From the NCBI RefSeq assembly GCF_905220415.1, contig NC_059538.1:8246001-8310000 (forward strand): a stretch of DNA of 64,000 bases, given 5' to 3'. The notes under the pieces are model-generated. The model saw nothing but the letters and a program-made list of their open reading frames with translations. It was not told the DNA's origin and made no database searches. This document shows positions 11,500-23,400 of the stretch, piece after piece. Origin of the DNA: Colias croceus. Taxonomy: Eukaryota > Arthropoda > Insecta > Lepidoptera > Pieridae. The stretch's first letter is position 1; every line of letters begins with the position of its first letter. Both the position numbers and the translations under genes were made by a program.

Positions 11500-14400
11500 A
11501 TGGATATTATGGACAAACCGGTATATTATGCAAAACTCTATTAAATCAAATTTTATTTTTCTTTGAAGCAAAACAATTAATATTCATATAATTTAAATAA
11601 TGTACTTATTTTTTGTTTAATTTTAGTCGTCGACCAAACAAACCAAATCAGAAAGAGATGTAACATTTAAAGCAAAAAAAGAACTATCCTTAAGTTCTTT
11701 GATTTTGTGGAATATAGAAAAGGTTTTTGAAAAAAACACTTCCATCGATTTAAAGGTATCTGCATTAAAATATACAGTACATTGATACATTAAATATAAA
11801 AATAAAAAAAAATGTTTTCACGAAAAAATCTGTCTTAAGTTTAGACGTAATAGTTATTACTTTTTAGTCATTTAGGTAATTAATTACCTACATTTCTACT
11901 TACCAAATTTAAATTTAATTACAATGAAAAAATATAAGCAAATTAAAGAATAATAACTGCCTTTGTAACTATTCAAATATCAGGAGGCGATAAAAAATGC
12001 ATACGAGAGTTTGGATCGAGACTGTGACATTAAGGTCATGTTGTCTCAACGGCCGGAGGAGCAGCATCTCGCCTGTGCTGTGTTGGCATGGCAACGGCTT
12101 GGACATAGTCGCGTCGAAAGCCTATATCAGTAATGTGTTTTTTTAATAAATAGCTAAAAATTAGAACTAAATTTTCTATGACCCATTAGATTTAGGTATT
12201 CGAACCATTTGGATTTGTTACTTCCACGTTACTTCCATCTCTGTCGTCAGCAATCTCTGAATATTTCCTATTAGTAATAAAACTGAGAAGTAATGAGGGA
12301 AAGTAAAGACAATACTCCTTTCTTCTTATCTTTATAATTTAGTCGTTGTTGCGTACTTCAGAACAAAAACAATCATACGCAGCTATATAGGAAGGCTTTG
12401 AGTATTTACTCAGCTCGCGGTAGGTACGTAAACCGATACGTAGTAAATTAATTGATAACGATTTATTGTTTCAGTATTTGAATTTTAAAGACTTATTTAC
12501 ACACGTCTGGTTTGCATCCGACAGTGTGACATTGTAGAGTTTTATCAAATGCATTGTGCATAATTGTATATGCCCGTGTCGTACAAAATACCTATACCTT
12601 CTAGAATCTAGATGAATGGTAATGACACAATTATATTATGAAGTAAGAAATTACAATAAAAAACAGTACATTTGTGTAACGGGTTATGCGCCTGTTACGA
12701 ATGCGCGCGCAATCGTTATGCCAAGCTAGAGCTTACAGCTTAAAGGAGAAAAAGAAACCACATATCAGGTTTTGTATCCGATGAAGACGCAGTTTATTCC
12801 TTTAAAGTTTAAACCTACATCGCCCTACGAGGGCGACCACGAGGTAATGACCGGAGCTTGGTTACTTTTTTGTCTTGGTAATTTTCTTCGCACGGTACTA
12901 TTTTTATATTGCGAGGATTTATTTACGATCGCAATTCTTAATATAACCAAAATATTTACCACAAATTGTTTCGGTACGAGTTTCCTTCGTATCGAATGTC
13001 AGGTTGGCCTTGTAGGTTTTAATGTATTTGAGATTTCCAAATGTTTTTTGCTCTATGAATAATAAAACAAAGACCCGTTCACTAATAAATATAGGATATG
13101 GAAATATGTAATTGGTTTCTATTAATCATATGATAAGTAGCTGAAAATTGATGCGGGCTCTAGGTCTAGACCATATCATTGACTTAGATAACGTTGAATG
13201 TTACCTAGGAGTTCTTAGGCTTTTTCTATAGATATGCACATTTTCTTAAACTCGGTCACGGTGAGTCATTGTCGGAATTATTGGAATATGAAGAATATGG
13301 TCGTTTTTTCAGGTTTGTGCACGAGAATCGAAGGAAAGCTGAACTCAGTAAGGAGAAAAGAAAGTTAAAGTCTAAAGATAACCATTGTTATGAAGGGATG
13401 TCTGGAAGTAGTAAAGGCGTTGATTCCGCAAGTTTTGGCACTTCTCCTCTAATTGGTCCTGTAGTGAGGCTACCAGTGGAAACGAAAATAGTGATGCGCG
13501 CGGAAAATCCTTGTGCACGTCATCAACCTAAAAAGCAACAAAAAAATCAAAAGGATATAATGAACAAAATTGATGCTGTACGTATTTGGGTAACATTATT
13601 GATATGACGAAATGAGTCATCACTTCGCCAATCTCATTTATTGATTGTCATAATTGTAGTGAAATATCCTTTATATTAAATCAAAGAAATAAATACATTT
13701 TAGAGGAAAATAAATTTAAAGAAAAAGGAAATTTTCTCAATTAAATTATGTAACACATTAGAACACAAACAGCAGGTTAATTTAAAATTTAAATAATTAT
13801 ATAAACACGGCTTGAAATCATTGAATATACCAACCTATGTAATTAGTTTAGAGCACTTTCAAATCAATTATAAATATCAAAATTAATGACAGGATAAAAC
13901 AAACAAAAAGATTAAAGTAAAATTTACGAGTTACCTCGAGTCGAGTTATCCATTTTAAAGATTTTTTGTTTACCAAAATTCTTACATAATATCATCATCA
14001 TATAAGTCACTTGAATGATATTTATTTGTGTTTTATTCAATTTCAGTTTTTATTTGGTATAATATAACTAGTATAATTTGGGCCTGTTTATTTACAGTTT
14101 ATGTTAATACCAACATTTAAATTAGATCATTACACGAAACAATGACCTCACTGTTACTTCCTCTCTATTGGATTTAAGCCTTCTAGTTGTGGATAAATAT
14201 AAAATTATCTACATTAGACACACAAACCGAAAAAATTTATTTTATCATTTGTAATGTTGGCCATCGTATGAGGAATGAGACGAGATCCTTTAATAGGTTC
14301 CTAATATTAACGAATAATTTTGACCACTTGACCAATTTGTACGGAACTTCATTTTCCTACCTAAAACACCAAGAGGAATGATATTATAAGTAAAAGGTGT

Positions 14401-17400
14401 AGATAGGTAACCAGCACACCATTCGTCTTCAAAAACGCACTATTTGGACGTCAAAGTGAGATGGCATTACTCAATTATCAAGAGCGAAAAAGAGACAACT
14501 GGCGGCGATTCTGGCTAATTAGTCACATTTCGACTTGCCACTCCCAATTTTGTTTACGTGTAACATCATTGCTTGTAGGCATGTTGCATGGACTCCGCGT
14601 GTATACAACGGCTGACAGAGCTGGGCGCGGCCACGGAGGAGTTACGGAAGCGAGCGGGCAGACTGGCCCGGCGGGAGGCGGAGAGAGTGGAACTGCTCGA
14701 ACGGGCGGAGGCCGCGTGGAAGGATCTAGAAGCCGGCTACCAGCGGCGACTGAAGCTCGCTGAGGAGAAGGAAGAAGATATAAATAAACAAGTACGTGTA
14801 ATGCCATTTTTGTGATAATGATAGGTAAATATCAGTTTTAATTCAATAGATAGTTATTAGAAAGGTCACTTATGAAATAATAAGGACACATATGAATGCT
14901 AAATAATACAAATTTGAGTCGAGTTGAATATTAGGTCCGCTGCTGCGCTACTAATGGATAAGAACGTTCACAGTTTGAAAAAATCTGGAAAAATATAGAT
15001 ATTTTAATTTCATTAATTTCTTAGTACTGTTAGATGAAATCAAGAACGTACATCACTAGTCGCGGACACGTCCCCTCCCTAATGCTGGCAGATGTCAGTC
15101 GATCCGCGGGAAGAGTGTAGTGTGACGCGACATTCCTTTTGGCTTGATTAAAAAACTATTAATTCAGTTAAAGTTCTTTCAAAACCTTATAGTACCTACT
15201 ACCTAAATAAGAAATTATAAGTAGGTACATTTTGTAAGACCTTACGTTATCTGTAAAAAAATATATTCACAAAAGAAATATTTACATTTAAACTGTTTAA
15301 TCACGATGAGATGATAAATAAACAGGTAGTAGTTACATATTTAATTAATTTAAGTACTAGATAATATGATGAGCGTGAGTTTTATTGTGCGAGTAGGTAT
15401 GATAAGCTTAAGCCTTTGTCTTTGCTCAAAAAGCGCAATAAACATATTCAAACAAAAACAGCCTCGCAAAAATAAAATGAGTACCTACGTAATATAAGCA
15501 ACCCGGCAAACTTCTTGGCCAAAAAGTATCGTGGTGACTGGTGGGGGAAGCTTGCGCATATAAAAATGTAAACTGTACTAAAACTTGATGGCAAGAAGTT
15601 TGCCGGGCGCTATACTTCTGTAGTCGAGCCAATCATTTGACGTCTGTCAATTTTATCTTCGAACAATAATTATAGTCAACAATAATAGGTTGCGTCTTGT
15701 CACCTCTCCTTTTTACAATTTTTATTAATACCTTTACTCAATTTTTAACTTCTCTCTACCACATGCTGACGATGTCCAAATCTACACCCAAGCGACTCTG
15801 GAAGACTTGCCCAATGCAATCAGCAAGGTCAACAATGATTTGTCTACCATTGTAAACTGGAGCAGGAATTTTGGACTATTATTAAACCCATCTAAAACAC
15901 AGACAATCATCATCGGGAGTGCGTCATACGTGTCAAGGATTGATTGGGCAGCTCTTCCGGATGTTTTGTTGGACGGCCTACAGATCGCTTACAGTACCCA
16001 CGTTAAAAACTTGGGTATTTTAATGGATCAAACCCTGTCGTGGGATGTTCATCTGAAGGAGGTCAGCAGGAGGATGTTTGCTTCCGCTGGCTCACTTCGG
16101 TGCCTGCGCAACTTTCTGCCTATCCCTACAAAAATAATGCTAGCTCATTCCCTTCTCCTTTCCCACCTTGATTATGCTGATACCTCCTACCTTGACCTTT
16201 CCGAAGCCCAGTTGAGTCGACTTGAACGCCTTCAGAATTTTTGCATTCGCTTTATCTTTGGCTTGCGTAAGTTTGACCACGTGTCAGACTATCGCAAAAA
16301 ACTCAACTGGCTTCCCATCCGCTTCCGTCGTAACTCCCACATCCTTCATCTTCTTTTCTCCGTCCTGTTTGATCCTAAAGCTCCTCACTATCTCAAAGAT
16401 AAATTTGATTACTTTACCTCTCCTTTCCCTCGTCCTTCCAAAACTTTACTTTTGCGTGTCCCTGTCACGAACACCAAATTTTATAGTCATTCCTTTGCTG
16501 TTCGTGCTGCCAAACTCTGGAATGAACTTCCACTAGAAGTTCGTCAAGCGCAATCCTTAAGGAGTTTTAAACACCTTCTTAAGTCACACTATCTTTCTCT
16601 TGCATAGCTTCTTATCTTATTTTCTTCTTTGTTATATACCTACTACTATATATTATTTGTTCTATATGATATACTTATTTAATATTTATAATATATATTG
16701 AATATTTATAATTATTATATTTTTCTTTTTTCCTAAAGCCTTATTTTTTGCTCACCCACCTCCTTTTAACGTCTCTCCTTACATATTACATACGGTGGCC
16801 TGGAAGAGATCGCTACCTAGCGATAAGGCCACCGTTTGTACACATTATTTTCTTATTTTCTGTACTTTATGTGTCTATATTTCTTTTGTGTGTGCAATAA
16901 ATAATTAAATAAATAATAAATAATAAATAGTCCTTTTCACCTAGGATGATTCCTGTGACACTTCATTGTGTTCCGAATTACGAAAAATGTATTTTTTTTT
17001 ACCTTTTTGCGCCTACTCGTTTGAGTTAGCAATGAATGATGAAGTGTTTTTTGCGCGTAGGTATATAATTTGTCATAAAAAGAACGTTGATATGGGGTAA
17101 GCATTATAATCATTGCTTTAGAGCACGATCAGTTTTGGATTTTCCATTATTGTCTAATCTATAATTATGTCTGTCTGTTCATCAAAAGAACTTGGGCCTT
17201 AGACAAAGTAACAATTACAAAACGATAACGAAGTTAAAAACGCAAAAATGTATGGGATTGACATACGCCGCGTTAGATCACGTGGTCTATCTAATGTCAA
17301 TCCCATACATTTTTGCGATTTCTAACTTCGTTATCGTTTTTTAATTTTTACTTTGTCTACGGCCCCTTAAATGTCCATTACGTTTTAATAATTCATTTTG

Positions 17401-20400
17401 TTCATAAACCTTTTATCTTCTCAATTCCATAATCCAATTCTATCCAACTCGTATAAAGAAATAGTTTGTTGATACACACCTCCTGCAAAGTGTAAACAAT
17501 AAATAATATTAACTGTTTATAAATAATAATATATAGGTAACTGTTTATAAACAGAACTACTTTTACAAAACCTAACAGATCAACAAGCTAATCGAAGACC
17601 GCAACACATACAAGAACGCGACAACAGCGCTAGCTCAGAAACTTAAGGACAAAGGGAATGCAGCTGAGAAGGAACGGAGTCATCTCACTCAATTGGAGAA
17701 GGAAGTGTGTAACAGGGCTTGTGAGAGACTGCGCTTGAGTGAGCAAGCGGCGCAGGGGGACGCGGCTGTCGCGGAGCAGCAGTGTAGAGGAGTGCAGTTG
17801 GATCGGGAGCTGATGGTACATGAATACTCGTTCGTTGGCTCCAACGTTATAATATAAAAGGCGTAGATGCGTTATATGTAATTAATCGTTCGAAAAATGA
17901 TGGTAACGTATAGCATTTGAAAGCCGAGAAAGAGACGGCTCGCTAGTTTTTATACGAAAAAAAAGAGACAGACAGTGACTGGCTCATATTGCAAAGGGGA
18001 TATCGTTGGGGAACATAAAATAATACCATTCAGCACTTTGCCGTTACTTGTAAGCTGTCCAACTCATTGCAGTTGATGAAATAGTTTTTCGATACAGGCC
18101 AATAGTCTAAAATGTAAATAGTGAAATTAATCGGCCTGTTTAGTACGGGCTGCTATATGTGACTGTGTTAGATGCTTAGAACAAGTAAAATAAAATTAAA
18201 CATCCTTTTTTTCCTTGGTGCTAAATAAACAAACCCTTCTCAAATGTTAGTTCTCCGGAAATAAGAATTTGATAAGGACAGAAGAGGACAAAGACCTCTT
18301 GTCTTTACAATAATCAGTGACTTATCATCAAACAAGAGTTTAATTAGCATTTAGGTACTTTTATCCAACCTGAATGATTCTGCGTGCTTAAGTTCATTGC
18401 CTGTATCAATATTGACTAATTTATATCACAATCTGTATTTACACTAGTATAAAGAAGAACAGGCTCGCCGGAAAGTTTTATCTTTGGAGAGCGAAGTGGA
18501 TTCTACTCGTGGTCTCACGATTGAGGCAGAACGCGCGATGCGATCTGAACTGTCTGCCTTGAAGGAACAAATTACTGATGTCTCTAAACAGCTATTGCTT
18601 GAAGAAGCAGACAATAACCGTATTAAGGCTGAAGTAAGTGTCTTAATTAACTTACGTTAAAGAGGTGAACTTTGTATGTTTAGGGGATATCTTCGGACGT
18701 ACTGGTAGGATCATGAAAATTATTAACATTAAAACCAGAAAGGGGTACACGGCAAACTTATATTTTCTAGTATATGTGCAATATCTTGTTTATATTTTGA
18801 CCGCACTCATTTTTATTGTCAACAGAGGTACACGCAGACTTATCTTTGTCATCTATTAAATGTAGACGATACGTATTAATTAAATGATAATAATATTCCA
18901 GTCTGCTTTATGGGAAATAGGAACTGATGAAATGATTAACATTAGTACGATAACGATATCTATATTATGTGACCAATTTTCAAGCTCGTGAATAGTATTT
19001 TTATTTTTTAATTAGGTATATTATATACTTGAAAATTTTCATAAACATTTTACTCATTACTACCAGTATTATTCTCGCGTGTGAGGTGCTTAGTCTTTTA
19101 ATAAACTACAAATTACTTCTAGGAAATATAAATGTTGATGTTCCTTTCAATTGATTCCTAAGAAATAAGATATCATAGATCTCTGAGTCAATTAATTGAG
19201 AAATATTATTAACACGTGTTACGAATGTGCATCAATTATGTCTTATTTGCAATCAAATGACAGAAAATGTAGATATAAAACAGATAAATGTAGATTACAT
19301 AAATAATTATTACACGAAAATATGAAGCCGTCGTGTGGATGGTACCTTAGCAACGATCTCGCGTAACCTAAAAAAAGTCTGCTTTCATTCTCTTTAATTT
19401 AGATTGTCCTGAGAAATGATCAAGGTGGTAATTTAACTAGGTATTTGTGCGTTATGAATAGGTACTTGAATTCTATATCTTTTAACAGACATAAATGCGT
19501 CAAACAATAGTTCAACCTTTATTTGCTTTAAACATGCTATACAAGATCTTATAACAGCAATTATTATTAGCCGCATGTTTGGCTAACACAACAATAGCAT
19601 GCAAATAAATGCTACACTATAAACACAATGCAATTACAGCAATTACATCAAATTTTGCAGCTAGATGATTTGAGGCAAGAAAAAGGGGAAATTATTCAAG
19701 ACCTAGACGGTTGTAAGGACATGTGTGATAATCGCATGCAAGGTAGAGTGGATGAGTTGAAGAAAAAGAGGGATCAATTGATGGAGCTAAAGAATAGAGT
19801 CATCGAGTGTCAATGCAAGTTGCCCCTTGATGTAGCCGTGGAGGTGAAACGAACTCCGTCTCTCGCCGCCCTGTGTCACTGCGTGCCTGAAGATAAGATA
19901 TTGGTAAGTGATATTATGTGTGTACTATAAATTAATGTCTGTTTGCAATGTTGAAATAATTTATGGTTGCTTATATTTCAATTGATAATAGTTTAAATTT
20001 GATTGCTTTTTCTTATCTGTTTAGGTCCAATATGCTTTAAAAAGTTTTATGGGACTGGAAATATTGTCCTTGTACAAAATATCAAATATCGCAGAAATTT
20101 GTTTTAATGTTCAAATGAATGTATTTTATGGGTTATTTTTTTGGTTTTTAACATATTAATTTTATTTCATACAATCTAATTATCTATTGAACATGGTAGG
20201 TATATTATTATATTACGCCAATAATTGATCATCACTATCTAATTTTTACGAATCTTTTGAATACAGGTGGTTTTTATCGTAGCCAAATATGAGTAATAAA
20301 TTTACGTCACACGATGACTTCGTAATATTATCTCGTAATTTAAATACTAGCTGTTCCCCGCGGTTTCACCCGCATTGCTCCGCTCCTGTTGGTCTTAGCG

Positions 20401-23400
20401 TATGATGATATATAGGTAACCTAGGTATAGCCTTTCTCGCTAAATGGGCTATTATTGATTCTGATATCATATGCCCTCCTCGTTCCTCCCCTACATAAGG
20501 TCGTGTTAGTTACACCGAAATAATTTTTCAAATCGGACCTGTAGTTCCGCGTTCAAACAAACAAACAAACTCTTCAGCTTTATAATATTAGTGTAGATTA
20601 ACATGGAAAAATACTAAGACTAATTTTTCAGGATTCGTGCTCTTGTACGTCGCTTCGCAGCCAACTTCTATCGAATTTGCTATCAGACCTATTTAGCGGT
20701 CTGCAATCGGAATTGAACGGGACCGGAACATCCATGCCTTGTCAGTTGCTCAAGTGCTTAGAGGACAGGCATAATTGGGATCGGGCGTCTATCGTCAAGG
20801 CTAATTTGCGGAATTTCTTTTCACAATTACTCATCGGCGAATTAGATATCGCTATCGCTACCTCGATTGAGAAGTATCATGCGAAGGTTTGATTTTATAT
20901 CTATTTATTCCACGTAATCTTACTGATAGTTCGAAATGAATAAGATTATAATTACTAATCAATTATCTATCACTTATGTCTATTAATCACTTATTAAATT
21001 AAAAATATTACTCCAAAACATATTATAATCTTTAATTGTAGATAACTAATTAAAAATAATTAAAGGGCACTCTATAATCGACACTGAACAAATGTGTCTT
21101 ACGTAATTTTGACAGCTAGGTTTTTCATTTTGATTTTATGTTTGAAATACAGACATTAGGATACAGAAGAATTCTGATATCATATACCCTTCTCCTTCCT
21201 CCGCTATATAAAGTCGTGTTAGTTACACCGTTTTTAATCAAAGAAAGATTTTATGGATTATCATTATAACGATTCTTGATTTTTTTTACTATGATAATAA
21301 TTGTACCAAAAATTAAAAATACGTAGCCCACGCCAGTTCGAGTCACTTGTAACATAATTTTTTAAAAACTCCTGAATTTATAGTGGATTGGAGCTAGTTG
21401 CGCAGACCAAGCGCGCCTTAGCCCCGATCCAGGCGAAGACGACAATGAAGGTTGGCAACAACGCGCCATAGAGCGACGAGCACAGACACTGGCCACAGAA
21501 CTCGCGGAACAACTGTTCCAGGAGAGAGCCGATAGAATAACTCAAAAGGCTAAGGATATTATGGCCTCTGGACCACCGCCGTGCGAATGCAAACCGCAGC
21601 ATAGTAAGGATTAGGAATTTATAAGAAGCTGATCGAACGTTGTCCTGCCGGTTATCGTTTAGGGGAAGAAAATAGTTTACAAAAAGAATGTCTCAGATAT
21701 ACTGGCGATAACTACACGACGTTTTGAAACAGTTTCCCAATGGAGAAAAACTACAGACCTATAAAGGTTGTCTAGCGCTATGCATAAGAAATCATCGAAG
21801 CCCCTCTGAATGTCTATGATTGTCATGAATGTCATTAAATTCGGTAAAGCCAAGGTAAAGCCGTTGCCGAGGAGTGACGCAAAAATAGCACTGTGACATG
21901 AGATTTCTATATTTATGACATATTTTTTTATGATTACTTTTTATTTGTTTTATCTCACAGGGATCCTAAATCAAACGTTTCCTTTGCAGATGCTGCTGTG
22001 TATCCTTGTCTTGTAAAAACACCGATTCCACCAAGTTCTTCGCGCAAAAATACTGATGGCTCGTCAAATTATTTGAAGCGAACTATACAAGATGTTAATA
22101 ATCTCAAATATCAAATAGAGGACCTCAAAAAAGTACGTTTTATAGAATTTGGGTTGGAAATCCATGATTACTTTCATTTATTTTAAAATCATATATTCAT
22201 TATAGGATTCAATTAAAAAGGCAGATTTGAGACAAATGGAAGAAAAAATTACTAAAATAATTCAACGTGCTTCGGTAAGTAAGTAAAAATAAAATTGCTG
22301 CTATAATTAAGAATTAGAAAATATAAGTAAAGATTTAAATAATACTGCCAAAATATGTGATGTATTTTTTTACCTTTGAATTGTATGTTGCACTTTTTTG
22401 GCTTGTATTTTTAATAGCTTTATCCTACAGGTTTGATTAATTTTAACTTAGCTTCGTTTTCCAGAAACAAGACACCAAACAACTATCTATAAATAGTGCA
22501 AATTCACCTATGAAAAAAGACGAAGATAACAAAAATAAGTCATTGAATAAATTTAATACATTGAAGAAGAACACTTCTGTCGAAAGGTTAATGAAGAAAA
22601 AACTGCTAGACGTTAACACATCAAGGAAAACCAATAAGATATTGATATACAATCAAAGTGGTCGTATAGAAAAATCTGTGAATAAGTTTTCAAATAAAAA
22701 GAAAGAACAGTCTTTGGCCGTTAATTTATGTTTATGTACGGAACAAAAGGACAAGACCCCAAAAGTAGGTCACTTCTCGGCGTCAAAATGGAAACCGAAA
22801 TTATTGAGTGACATAACTACCCAAGTAACTTCTAGCATAAAATTGACAAAACCAATAACACAAATCTCTCTCTCCCGCAAATCAAATGGTATAATTGATA
22901 TCAAGAAGAAAGGACGAAATAAACCATGCCCAAGTGAATGTATTTGCTTGCATAAAATTCCATCAAACACTTCCGTAGATAGATTATTAGAAGTTTTGAA
23001 AAAATGGAAGTTCAATATTGACGATAGCCCACTGTTAAAGGAAATAGAAAGCAACTCACCTAAAGTAACAAATCCAAATAGTACTACTAATTGTAATCCT
23101 GAGCAAATCAATAATTTTACAAAATCAATACACGAAAAATTCGCCTTTCATTTATCTGAAATTCAAAATAATGATGAAACCTGTAAATCTTCGGTGTCTA
23201 ATGCTATAAATACTAAGAAGTCAAATGAATGTTTACCAGTAGCAAATTCCGAATATATGGCTGCAGTTAATCTTGATAAAAGCAATAACAATTGTATTTG
23301 CACACAAAATAAAGTGCAACCAAATTTAGGCGATGGAAATGCGTCATTACGTAATTTTAAATGCATTAATACAAGTTCGTGTCGATGTGTAGAGAGCTTA

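Noticed and set aside
12769..12843. Possible extra exon of the coiled-coil gene (VLYPMKTQF...)
   Set aside because: Including it breaks the frame: exon 3 ends in phase 2 and joins directly to exon 4 in phase, whereas this segment would need a phase-0 partner on both sides.
14523..14807. 94-codon minus-strand ORF and a second plus-strand frame over exon 5
   Set aside because: They are mirror frames of a GC-rich coiled-coil exon. Splice sites and phase support only the plus-strand frame used in the gene model.
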